From assembly GCF_024868665.1 (NCBI RefSeq), contig NC_079898.1:17418403-17482402 (forward strand): a stretch of 64,000 nt of DNA, in the 5' to 3' direction. Below are positions 1-13,300 of this stretch, in pieces. Below the pieces are notes generated by a model that ran no database searches, had not been told where the DNA came from, and was given only the letters and a program-made list of their open reading frames with translations. The stretch's first letter is position 1. Each line of letters begins with the position of its first letter. Source of the DNA: Triplophysa rosa (Eukaryota; Chordata; Actinopteri; Cypriniformes; Nemacheilidae). Both the position numbers and the translations under genes were made by a program.

Positions 1-1212
1 TAGTTTATGTTGCTCCAGTGGGCTATATTCGTTGGCAATACGTTGACCAAAGATGTCTTGCTATTTAATCTTGTTACTGTATAAGGAGCCTGATGGCAAC
101 ACCAGCATCCTATGCAGGGGACCAGCATCCTAAACACAAATATGTGATGATCAGCGTCTTTTAACAGGGGGCGGTTATGTTCACTGCACTCAAGGCATCA
201 ATGCATTCATCAGGGCTTGATACAGAAAAACTCGGTGTGTAACAGTATGCCAAAGTCTCTGCTACAGCTCAAAGAAAGCAGATGAAGAGGAAAGGTTTCT
301 GGCAGAGGAAAGGTTCTGACAGAGAGAGAGAGAAATGTGTGAGGGGGAAAGAACTGATGATAATAAAATGATAATAGTCAGAACATTATGTTTGTCTTTC
401 CTTTACTCTACATTGTCAGAAATTTTTTTAGCCTGCCTATAAGAAGTACCTATAGAAAAATTCATATTTTTGCATATGTACAGATACAGTTCCAGTTTTT
501 AAAAAGTTACAACAGGTATGTTTTTTTAAAGGTACTGCCTCTTATTTCAACACATTTTAAGTGCAATTTTTTTTAATGTATGTTGTATTTTGTATGTATT
601 TAAATTGTATTCTTGTCTAAATCTTTAAAACTAAATACATTTATTTGAGAAGCAAACTTGTAGATGATACTTGTAGTTAATTTTTTAGTTATTTAGAACT
701 TTTAAAATGTAATTTAATTTCATTTCATTAGATAATGATACCTTAAAGAAGAAAAATATATTTGCCAATACAGCAAGAAAACCTCTATTCAAGAAACTCA
801 CAATACTTTTGACCAAAATGAATCTTATTTCCTGAATATTTAGATATCTTAACTGGAAAAACAAGACAAAAATACTGATTACAAAAATTGAATTTTGCAG
901 TGTTATGCCAAAGGAGCCTTTCTCTGCTCACAATGGGGGAGGGAATATTTGCCTGAGCATCTGTTAAAGAGAGAGAGAGAGGCAGTGAGTCTGCAAGGAT
1001 CTACATAGGGTCTCTTTCGGACAAAGCGCTGCATCACAGAGAGAGCGCATTATATTAAGCCAGAGGCTGGGAGCGAGAGACTCAAGGGATGAGGCTAGAA
1101 AAAACGGATAGAAAGCACAAAAGCTTTGTAGGCTTCGGTCACAACACAAAGGAGAAATCAGCATTAGGAGGGACGTGTATATGTGTTTGTCTGTGATCGG
1201 CGACAGACAGAC
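1..1212 (+). promoter_or_regulatory. 5' flank and probable 5' UTR/promoter of tacc2
   Basis: No coding exon can be supported here. The distal part is AT-rich. The last 250 bases are less AT-rich and contain GA-rich tracts (about 968-980 and 1039-1080), as is common near vertebrate promoters without a TATA box. The next feature is the first coding exon, so the transcription start of this tacc2 isoform probably lies within the last few hundred bases. The exact start is not visible. A short direct repeat of 'accagcatcct' occurs at about 100-131. Confidence 0.35.
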
Positions 1213-1382
1213 ATGGCGGTGAGCGCGTGGCAGGCTCTGTCTCCACTGCAGTGGGCTCGCTGGGGCTGGGACACGCTGCTGGGTGGGACATCAGGAGAGG
1301 ATGAAGCAGACCCAGCCCTGGGGGTCCTTAGACGCCTCAGCTGGAGCTCCAGACATGACTATATGATCCATGGCAGGCAGAG
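1213..1382 (+). CDS. tacc2: tacc2 exon 1 (residues 1-57)
   Basis: The ATG at 1213 has G at -3 and +4, a good initiation context. The peptide begins [20 protein letters not shown], strikingly like the N-terminus known for TACC1 (MAFSPWQ-type), so this is a short-isoform first exon. The donor is AG|gtaacc and the exon ends in phase 2. An upstream in-frame GTG at 1183 is not needed and is a worse start. Confidence 0.88.
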
Positions 1383-4300
1383 GTAACCAAATATTCAATA
1401 TTAGGGGTATCATAGGTTAAATTAAAAGAATTTGACTTTGAAATTACACATGTCCCCCTCAGTGTCTGCGGTTACGGCCCTGGTGTTGGGTGAAAGCGGG
1501 GATAAGGGCTAATGCGGTGAGACTGGCTGAAGGGCTGCATGTCTTGTGTAGACTATGCCTTTGTTGCTGTATTTATGTGGATTAACTAGAATGTGTCTAT
1601 TGTGTCAGATTTTTCCTGTAGCAACATGCTACAAGCAACATGCTGACGCCGGCCTTTGTTTGGTCCTCCACAACTAATTGTTTAATGTAGCTGAATTAGT
1701 TTAATTATGTGGTGCAAATACTGTTTAAGCTGTGTTGCATTCATTGTGATATGCCGCCTCATAAACAATGCGTTTTATTTATCCTGTCACTACTGGACTT
1801 GATGTGCAACTTCATTCAATCAGATTATTAAACAATTTTGTTCATTTCTTTTCTGCAGGAGTTCAGACTCGGACGGTGCATTTGAAACCCCCGAGTCCAC
1901 CACCCCTGTGAAGTCTGCTGCCCCACCAGTGCCACCAACAGAGCCACCCGGCACCACCTTAGACCCATTGTCCTCAGAACAAGGTGAGAGAGAATTTGTT
2001 TTCTATTTTACAAAGGCTAATGCCTTAAATAGTGTTCTCTTTGTTGCATGCAGGGGTATTCAATTAAAGTTTCAAGAGTTCCGGTTTATATTTGCTTCCA
2101 AACGGAGGTCCGGACAATTTATTTTTTGAAAATAAATAAATATTTTATCAATTTAGCCCACTTAGATATATATATATATATGTGTGTATATATAAAAGAT
2201 GTGATCTTTTATCGGGCCATTTATTTTGTATTTTGAAATCCACAGTATTTATGTATGTATATATTGTAGGCTCTGTGGCTAGGGGAATGCCCTCTTAATA
2301 GAAGTCTGATAATTAATATTTGTAAATAAAGAAACTACTGACAACAACAAATGTAATGTAACAATTAAAATGCCCTCATCATAAACAGAAAACAAATTTA
2401 CTTACTAAATTAGCCTTAACATGCCATTCATACCAGAACTACTTCTATCATTAAATAATTTACCAGCTAGAGCATTGTTCATTACAAAATGTGACCCTGC
2501 TTGTGAAAACCCAGCAAAAGTCTTTTTACAGTTTTCTACATAAAATCATCCTACAGAATATTCTGTGAAAAATAACAATAATATCTTCAATATTGACTGA
2601 ATAATGCCATTTTTTACAGACAGGGTCACAGACCCCCCATACATTTAGTATAAAAAAAATGTTCCAACGATCCAATGTGCTCACTGAATTACATATAAGG
2701 TCTGCAGATCTTTGTTATTGAACACATACTCCCTCTAGGGGACATAGTGTAGTGGTGTATTAAAATGAAGTCCTATAATGTTTTTCTAGTCTCTTCTTCT
2801 TTATTTACTTAGATTAAGTTCACTGAATTTGATTACACTTCTAAATAATATCATCATTCATTAGTGTGAATGTAAGCCCTTATTTAGTGATCTAGTTTTC
2901 CAAATTTTTAGCAATAGTCATTCTTTCTCTGTCTTTACAGTTTCCACTGTTGACATCTGTGCCAGTGACGATCAAAACCCAGACTCCCCGCTTCCACCGC
3001 CGAGTCGCTCTCCGTCTACTGTTTTTGATGAGGACAAACCAATCGCTGCAAGCGGTGCCTACAACCTCGACTACTCACTCACCAATGACCCCCTCCAAGA
3101 ATCAAATTTTGGGCCTGGGCAGAGTCGTACGCCCCTCACGCGCTCTTTAAGCCTTCAGTCTGGTGACTTAGAGAGTCCAGGAGACAAATCCTCGGAAGGT
3201 GCTGACAAACCCTCTCACCCACGAACAGAATCCTTCAGCATAGGAACAGAGAGTGCTCCAGGAACTCTCCGTAGGGTGAAGAAGCCCCGTCCAGGGTCTC
3301 TAAAGAAAAAACCTCTTTCCAGGCAGAACTCAAACCCGAAACGTTCCTCACCCAAACCTGTTTCACCCAGCAGCACGCCAGAAGAAAAGAAAAGGGAGAA
3401 ACCATGTGCTGAAAGCCCCTTGCAAACCCAAGAAAGAGCAAGTGCCTCACCCAGCCCTAGTCCAAGTCCAAGTCCTGCTGGCACCTTGAGAAGGAACAGA
3501 ATAAAGTCTCGAGTGGAGAGTCCTCCACCATTGGCTGAAGAGATCACACCTGCCCCCACCTCAATAGCCTTTCAAGAGGTTGTTGATCCGGTGTCTGAAG
3601 CCGTACCTGTCCCGGACGAGGACTCTCCAATCCCTCCCTGTGCCTCCTACAAATGGGATCCGGATAATTTTGACAATATTGACCCATTTTGTACGGGAGG
3701 AAGTAAAATCGCCAACTCGCCAGTTTTGAACAGGAAAGCTGATTTCACATCAGTTTCAGACCCCCATACAAGCACTTCGGTTGCTCTAGAGGAGCCCTGC
3801 CCCCCTGCTGCAGAGGAACCCGTCAACGCTGAGAAGCAGCCAATCATCAAGCGTCAACCGGTCAGACTTGAGTTTGACTATTCTGAGGACAGTGGAGAGG
3901 CGTCACACAACGGTCCCCCTCCTAAAAAACTGGGCAAGAAGCCAGGGGCCAAGATGCCCATTAGAAAGCCAAAACTGGGGATTAAAAAGGCTCCCCCAGC
4001 TCAGAAAGAACAGCTAGACAATGCTTCCATCCCACCACTTTCAAATGACAACGATGAGATTCCCATTCCCAAAGCATCGTACAACTTTGACCCTAGCAAG
4101 TGGGATGACCCTAATTTTAATCCTTTTTCATCAGCCAGTGGTGTCCCCAACTCTCCACACCTGTCACAAGGAAACTATAGCTTTGACCCAGACTCCTTTG
4201 ATGTATCTGCGGATCCTTTCAAACCACCCAATAAGATCGTCAACTCACCCCCAAAAGCTGCCTCTTTTGACGTGTCCGCCAATGATAATGAGAACGACAA

Positions 4301-7300
4301 CATTGTTGAGTTGGAGGATCACAACCTGAACAAACCTGCCAAAATGAAGAAGAAGCCTCTTAAATCGTAAGTTTGCCTTAATTCTGAAATTATTTTCTTG
4401 TCAAATGTACAGTACCAGTCAAAAAGAAGTGCTTGACTGAAATGTTTCTAAAAATCTTAAAAATCTTTTAATCTCAAAGTGTATGCTTAAATGTCTACAA
4501 TTACTTTTATAGACAAAAATATAATTGTGCCAACATATAAATGTCTTTCTTTGGAAACAAACCAAAAATATTAAAAAAATGTTTTTAAGCGGATGACTTG
4601 GGACAAATATTGAAGAAAAAGCAGCCAAAAAGGGCCCTGAAAAGATTGGGACTCCTTCAATACTCTTAAAAAATATTTGCAGGGTGAGAACTCAAAGGAA
4701 CGGTTCACCCCAAAATAAAAAGTTCCCCACAAATCTGTATACATTTTTTTGTTCTGTTGAAAAATGCAAACAGTTCTGGGGCACTTTTGACTACCTACTA
4801 TCAATGGTGGCCAAGAACTGTTTGGTTACAAGCATTCTTCCAAATGTTTTTCTCTGCGTTCATCAGAACAAAGAAATTTATACACATATGGACCAACTCA
4901 AGGGTGAGTAAATGGTGACAGATTTTTATTTTTGGGTGAACTGTCCCTTTAAGAAGCTGAATGATAAAATGCCAAAATAACCATTCTGCAAATTCTAGTC
5001 AAAGGATGGCTACTTTGAAGATGCTAAAATGCTTCTAGTCACAATATAATTCCCATAGTTACAATTGTCCTACTCCATAGTTTTGATAAATGTACTATTA
5101 TTCTAAAGGGCGTAAAAATCTAAATGAGAGTAAGTGTTTTCAAACTTTTTGTCCGTCACCAAATTATGTTGGTTAGCATATGGCTTTTTAACTAACTCAA
5201 CCAACAAGCCTTTCTTAGTTAACAAGCTCATTTCTTTAGGAGGGGAGGTGTTATTTTATGTTTTTTACTGTAGCGAACTGTATATAATGCTTGTGATTCC
5301 TTGTGTCCTTCTGGATGGTGTGTTAGTACGGATGTGTCAGCCTTTTGTGTCACTTATCTGTTGATCTTATATATCACAGGGCACCCAACAATTTCTCTTC
5401 TCTGTGTTGTTTCTTGTAAGTAGAGAGATGATGAAATAAAAATCTGTCAGTAATAATATCATGAGTAATAATATAACTTAAAACGTCTTAAAATATATTA
5501 TTCTAAAAGCTGGTTTCATGAGGTTACCTCACACTGCTTTATCATTCATTTAACACATGTCAACTTGGCAGATTTCACACGATTCTTAAACTGTTGCTAA
5601 ATTTACTGCTATAGTTCAATTCATGGGTGAAAAGAATAAAGGGTAAATATCACAAATACTCATCATTATACTCTTTAGGTATATCCATAAGAACCCATTT
5701 TTAATGACAACTTAACATTCATATGCCGTATTATACTAATAAAAGTACTAGATGTAAACCACAGAGTAACTACTTTCATTGTGCTCTATAACATTTTAAC
5801 TTGCTTTAAAATGTTAATCCTCAATAAAAAGCATTGTAATTTACTGGTTGAACTACAGTATACTTGTATTGTCACAAGGTTTTCCAACATTGTCAGAACA
5901 ACACAGGTATGTATTATTCAAGTAGAACTGTTGTTTAAGAAAAATGCTCTTGAAAAAACTTTTTTAACAAAAAGCCAAGAAGATGTGTATTTTTCTGTTC
6001 ATTCCAAAATGATTCTCTAAACACACTTATCAAGTGTCTCTTCTATTTTCTCAAAAAGCAACACCTTCCGAGTGAAGAAATCTCCAAAGAGGTCTCCGAT
6101 TTCAGAGCAGACTGCACAAGTGAGTTCCCACACTCCCACACACGTTCTCACCAACGCAGATGGCCATTCTGAGGATTATGTGTTTCTCCTCTTCAATGTC
6201 ACCTCATATCATAACAGTGTTGTCCTGTGTGTTCTCCACTCTCACCCTCCACCTCACACCCACATCTTCACCTGCAGGAACACACGCCCGACGCTAACCC
6301 TGACCCTTCACAGGATCACGCTACTGATGAGGAGAAACTGGCTTCCTCCACCAATCAGAAATGGGCAACTCGACACGAAGTGGAGGCGGAGCTGAACTCT
6401 GACCCCCAAGACTTCCCCCAGCCGTCTGACTTCACAGCTTTTGTTAACAAGAACAGTTTACCCAAAGAAAATGATGGTGAGAGAGTGAATCAGAAATAGC
6501 TATGATTCATGGATGAAATGTCTATAGTCCTAAACTTTACATAGAACCGTGTGAGGAGTAATATAGAACCGGACAATACAGTATAATAGTTTATTTTCTT
6601 CGAAAACATAAAACATCTGGGTAAATCTAGCTTGATATATACCAATTCAGATTTTTAAAGTTAAAGATTACTGCCAGATAAAAAATATTATTTCATTGTT
6701 TTTCCGATAGAAATCAAAAAGTAAAATGTATTGTAATGAGAATTTTAGAATGTAACTTGCTTAATTGACAAGAACATAATCACACAATGCAATAAATAAA
6801 CAAATAACCTTGTAAAACAAAACTATTTTCTTTTTAAAAGAATGATTTTGGGTTGACCTACACATTTTTTTATGAAATTCACCTGATTATGTAACACGTG
6901 TTAGTGATCCTTCTCTGACTGAGACCCCAAATGACCCCACAATGACCCATTTCATTAGCCTTTGACCTAAAAGTAAACCAGTTGTACCCTGAGACCTTAA
7001 ACTACAGTAACTGGGTCATTGGAAGAGGAACAGATGAATTTATCTGCCTGTCTCATGTTGGTCATGTTGGATGTGAACTGATAAACGGGGTATGAAGGGG
7101 TGTCCCAGTCTTTGGGAGCCGTGTACTATTTTTAAGCCTTCATTTATCCTTTCTAAAATATTTAATCTTTTATATCTTCCTCGTTTTCATGTGTCTCTCT
7201 GCAGTTACTGACTATGAGATTGAATACATGGAGAAGATCGGCACTTCTGCTCCTGTGAGTAACATACATAGACAGATCGCTTAGTGCAAATACTGTCAAA

Positions 7301-10300
7301 ATGATGTTTACTGAGATAATGATATATTACAGTTACAGCTTTTTGTGCATGTTTGTTTACAGTCTCTCTCAGAAAAGAAACCATCACTTTACCTAAAGCT
7401 GGACTCGGTGACAGACAGTCCAAAGAAAAGCTCCAGCATGCAAGATTCTGAGCCGAACTCACCCTGCACTGGGTAAACCACCAAACTCGCATTCACAACC
7501 GTGTATTACTTTCAGATCCCATTAAACAGCTTGATCCGTTTCTTTCCCATGTTGAAACAGGAATTTCGAGAGTCATGTCCCTGTTGGTTCTGATGATCAT
7601 GAATACATGGGGTCTTTAAAACACGTATTTTCATTGACGGTTTATTCAATTGCTGTTTGGTGTTTGTGTGTCTCTTCACAGGAGCTTTGAGGAGATGGAG
7701 GCTCAGATCTCACAGGGGAAGTCACCAGTGTTGCCTCCGCGCAGCGCTCGCGAGCCGAAGGCCTCAGAGAAGAACAGAAAGAGAGAGAGTCAGCCTCAGA
7801 GTCGAACACAGAGCAACGGTGGCGATGGAGCGGTAAGTGCAAACCAATTGAGCACAGAGGGATCTCAATCGTAAAGCTTGCATTTATTTTCATAACAGGC
7901 ATATCTGAAGGTGGGAGTGATTCTTTATTTTGTTAATTTCTGATTGAACATTTTACTGTGTATTTACAGTCAATCTACATTTTCATTTGCAGTCATAAGG
8001 GAGTATTACAGTAACAATAAATACATAACATCTCACCACCAGCATCAGTATTATATCAAATTATGTTAGGTGCCATAAACAGATTATAGAAATGTTCAAA
8101 TGCACTAGGCTAAATAAGAGCTTGCTTTACCTCACTGACACCCAAACACCTCCCACTCCTCTCACCCCAATCCTGCTCTCGGTCCCATCGCAGTCCCCCA
8201 TCCAGGGCCCCATGGACCCTTCAGATCTGCCCCTCTTAGACAGGCTGTCTGATTCATCTACCCCTCTCAACTACCTGGAGCCGGACCTGGCAGAGACCAA
8301 CCCCACTGCCTTCGCCCAAAAACTGCAGGTGTGTAGAGAAGCCCTCCTGCCCTATTTATTCTCCCCTGGACTTCTGCTTCTCTGTGTGTGCGTGTGTGTT
8401 TCATCCCTTAACTGTGTTTACTGTCTGTATCTTTTACACTGTAAAAACATTTTCTTATTCAGTATTTGAACCTTTGTTTCAGTTTTGTTTTGACCCTTTG
8501 TGCTGTGATCACACAAGTGTGTTTAAGTGATAACATCAACCAAAAGTTTTTTTACAGTGTAGCGGATCCCACCTCATTCATAACAATCATGTAGTGAAAT
8601 GTGTACAAGCGTCTGTGTGCGTCTATGTGTATATTCTATGTTTTTCCTCAGGTTTAGTATTTCAGTGGGGCTAGTCCAATTCTAACCCCTCTTTTCCTCC
8701 TTGCCCCCCGCCCCCACTCCATGGGTCACTCCCCTTCCCTCTACTCCTTTCCTCCCCTTGTGGCCCAGGAGGAGCTGGTGCTCGCATCTCTGAGGATAGA
8801 GGCTCTACAGGTAGCCAAAAACATCTCTCAGAGCCCCTCTTTGTCCACTGTGTCCCCTCAGGTACTGCGCTGAGCCAGCCTGCACCTGTGTGTGTGTGAG
8901 AGTGCGTGTGAGCACGTGTGTGATATCCCCCTTTGAACGGACCCCCCCAACTGCTTTGTTGGTATGTGAATACCTACCCATAAACTACCTCACCATATTG
9001 TGGACGTGACATCTCACCCCTGGCGCTCCCCATGTGACGTCTCTAACTTGGCTCCTGTCCCCTTGATTGGTGCTATTTTTCCCAATCCAGCACCCTCTTG
9101 AGCAAAAGAGGAGTGTTTTCTCCCAGGGCTTTGTGACAATCCTGCATGTTTGCCTGGACAGGAGATGCATAGAGACAGTGTGGTCAATGTGACTTGGTAA
9201 CTAATGTCGTACAATGTTTAGAGTAGAAATCGCTAAATCAAATATAAGGGTATTCCTGTAACTATGAGCACTTGTATTTCTCAGGAGTTAATTTTTATTA
9301 ACACATATTTTAGATTTTAACTTCACTTTTTGTTGAATCAGTCACATTAAATACATTGAGATATTATTGTGCATAATTTCTGTAATATATATATATATAT
9401 ATTTTTTTTCTGTAATTTTAGAAAATTGGCGCATAAATGTAAATGTATGTATAAAAAACTAAATGGTAGAGGTGAATAGGACAGTCAGGGTTGCCACATC
9501 TGCATAAACAAACCAGCCCAATGGCCTAACAAAACTAGCCCAATGACCCAAGCACGAATAACATTTCACTGTTATGCATTACACATTTCAGTACAATCAT
9601 TTACTGAAAATCATTGTATAGCAATAAAAACCTTTAAACATAACTTAATCTTACCTTAAGAATAACAACTGATGAACACAATCTATCAGCCTCTAACCAG
9701 TGGAGAAAAAAAACACCCAAAAGATTTAACATATCCCAATTTTGAAGGATAACCTGGCAACCCAGATTACAACATTTCCCTGATAGCACACTACATCTGG
9801 CAGACGTCTATTTGACGTCTGCATTTACATCCACAAGACATCTGCAATACATCTCGGAGACGTCTGCTGTCAGATGTCATATAGACATCTTGAAGACGTC
9901 TGTAAGATGTTTATGATTTAGAAGGATGTAAAACTGCTCTTTCGAAGGTTGTTTAGCAGATGTTTTTACACAGCAGATGTTTTCCAGATCTTTAGCAGAC
10001 GTCTTACAGACATATGTGTGCCTGCTAGGTTTAGACACTTACGGTGCTTGTTTATTATCGGTGGACAAATAAAGTCATCAGCTGGATCATTTTAGGAGAG
10101 TTTATTTTCCAAATTCCACACATTCAAAAGTGCTCATAGTTAAAGACATTGCTCTGACTAGAAGACTTCTATTAAAAAACTTTTAGTTCCTTGTCACATT
10201 CTTGCTGGTTCCTGATTTTGATTGGTACTAATTTACACTAACTCATTGGAATACAGTGGGCATACAGAACACCTGTATGCCTGGCCTGAGGACGCTGGTG

Positions 10301-13300
10301 TGGCTTCACATGAAGCTTAGCTGTAATCAGATCTGCTCTCAGTCTGACCTTCAGACAAGTCATGTTGGATGTGTGACCGTCACCTCAGCCTGAACATTTC
10401 TACAGGAAATGGAATGAACAGACTAATCACCTCACTGTACATAAACCCACCACAGACCCTCTCACACTCATTCTGTCTTCTCACTCCACTCATGATGTTG
10501 TCTTGCACACTTCACAGTCTCGCCTCAAGAAGCCCATCCCGCACCGCTGGAATCTCAACGGTTGTCACATGGCTAAAGTAAGATGGACAGAAAACAACCC
10601 TTCTGCTGTTAACTATAGACCTCTACAGTAATCCATATGTGCTAATCCCAGTGTCCTTGTACCACCATTAGACTAAACCACCATCAACTTTGTTCCCAGT
10701 GCAAAAATATAAGCATACAGACGAAATGCATATCATTTCATCTGCATTTCTACAAAATTCAACAGTGTTTCCTGTGCAAAATCCTTAAAACAAGATACAT
10801 TTTTACTAATGTTTTCAGAAAATATATATTTTGCCTAAAATAAGAAACATTTTATTCAGTTTTGCCGTTCAGATACATTTATCTTGTTTTAAGATATATT
10901 TACTGGAAAGCCATATAAAAATACTGAAAATATAAAAAATATTTTTTGCAGTGTTTCTTTAACCTCAAACCTAATATCTATGCCTATTCTGAATTGCTGT
11001 ATTCTCAAGACAGAAAAGTATATACTTTTCTAAGTAAAAGTATGTACTTTTACTATATAAAAGTTTATACTTTTAATACTCATTTTAATATCTGAACTTT
11101 TTGGCTTTGTCACGTTGTACGTATTAACAAATTAGCCCTCACGTTCCAGACACATTTAATTGATTTTTACTTACATTTTACGCGTTCAGATTTTGTAAGT
11201 CTTGCATTTCTGATCTTTTATCCACAACATAGTGTATTTTTTCACTATTGCAAAACTAGTGTGGTCCTTTTTGTAGAAAACTGCAGGAAAGTCCCCACAG
11301 ACAGATATCAAACTCTGTCACAGGACGTCCCGTATACCAAAGGTACAGTTTTAGCCCATGCTTAAGTTCTAGACTTCCGAAAAAATAGATTTGACCTTAA
11401 ATATATCAAATGTATTTTTGGCATAGTACTGACAATGAGATTATGGACTACTTTAATATAGAAAAAAGAGTGACACTATATTATATGGCTGTATTGGAGT
11501 AATGAGGTTTAGTGATGACTACCCCAAATTGATGATCTTCTTGAAATATTAAATATTTTAACATACATTACTTGTTAACTGTCTCCCTGAATTATTCTCA
11601 CAGACACATTTCATATGCTGCCTCACCACGTTCTATGTATCATATTCTTTTTTTACCCTTTTCAGTAGTAAAAAGCCATCTTTCATGCACATACAGTAAG
11701 ATACACGTACAGCTGAAGATGTCAAGTTACATCACAACCTCACCGCTGTGCTGTGCTGTACTGAACTCTGTCATGCATATCAATTTTTAAAGCCTTTGTT
11801 CTTCTGCAACATTTCCTATTCCCTGCTGACTGTGTCAGGGTGATACAGTATAATGTATGTATATATATGATAAGACACTTCCTATTCTCGTGGGCTGGAT
11901 GACTCTTTAAGGTAGTTCAATGTCTAGATACCATAATGCAGAATGTGATTGTTGGGAAAGGTTATTGAAACAAGAGATGAAGACAGAACTAATCCCCAAA
12001 GATTGAGACTAAATTGGAAATAGGCCCAGTCTTGTTTGAGACCATACACCAGATCCACAGATTCACACTTTTCAAATTTGATAGAACCTATTTTCAGGTT
12101 AGGTTTTTTTTGTTCAAACCTCCTATGGCGTGCAGCCCAATTATGGAATAAATGGTATTAAGTGTACATTAAATGCTTCTTTCAGACCAAACATTATATA
12201 ATTGGCACTTTGTACCCCTCCACATGACCCCCTACCTTGAACCAAAAGCCAAACCTAATTAATCTCTTAATCCAACTCTGTTAGAAAGAATTAATCAGCA
12301 AGTAGTTAAGAGCTAAACATGATGATTATTGGGTAACATCCTGAAACTGGCTGTGAAGTCTTGTGGAAACAAAAAAATAAGAACATTAAGAACCATTTTA
12401 CAATTAAAATGTTGATATTAATTATTTTCTATCGTTGCCAGCATTACAAAAAAGCATGTTCATCTTCTATTTAGGATATACATGCAATTTCTTATATGTT
12501 TGTAACCAGACACACTCTTATTGCACTCAGTTGTTCTTCAAAGGAACCGTTTATGGTCATTTTTTATGATCAAGGAAAATATGATCATCAACTCAATTCA
12601 TTTTAGTTCTCATTATTTGATCTTCAATGACTAACACAAGGTTCATCTGACACAGCATCGGATCGGGTCACAGCCCCAAACGTTTCATGACAAACATCTT
12701 AACGCAGCCATCTCGCATTGGGATTCACAAACTGAACTACTGGAGACTTTGAATCCAAACTAAGAGCCTGCTCTCCATGGCATTGTGGCTTTGCTGCGTA
12801 GAACCTGTAGATGATGTGCTGCCCTTCTCCAGGATGTGTGGAATGAATGTCTGCAGAGATAAACTCATGTTTTTAATGGTTTCACAACTCTCTCTCTTCT
12901 CGGCACCAGAGGGAAATGGCTTCGCCAGGAGACAGTGGAGTTTCCAAGAGTTCCCTCTATTCTCGAGCGGGATACAGTGAAGGTGAAAGCCCTCATCTGC
13001 CTCATGACATGGACCACTCACTGGGCATTGCCCGAGAAGAGGTATTGTATAATCTCGACCACATTTCACCTTATATGAGGCCACATTATATTATTGAAGA
13101 TGTAATATTGAGGTAGTCCTTCCATTTCATTCATTCATTTCACTTCATTAATTCTCTAGAGTTTTAAAATAAGTGAACCAGAATGGAATAGTAGTTATAT
13201 TATAATAGTGAATTCTGAAAACTTAAGTTATGGATTGAAATCACAGCACCGATTTTCCGATTATGTGTGAAACCTGTATGTTGCTATTTTAACCATCAGA

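Noticed and set aside
1183..1212. Upstream in-frame GTG start for tacc2
   Set aside because: The ATG at 1213 has a good initiation context and gives the family-like MAVSAWQ N-terminus; a GTG start is not expected in a vertebrate gene.
8092..8193. Extension of tacc2 exon 9 upstream as an open frame
   Set aside because: Open only by chance; the acceptor at 8192-8193 gives the phase required by exon 8 and the conserved start.
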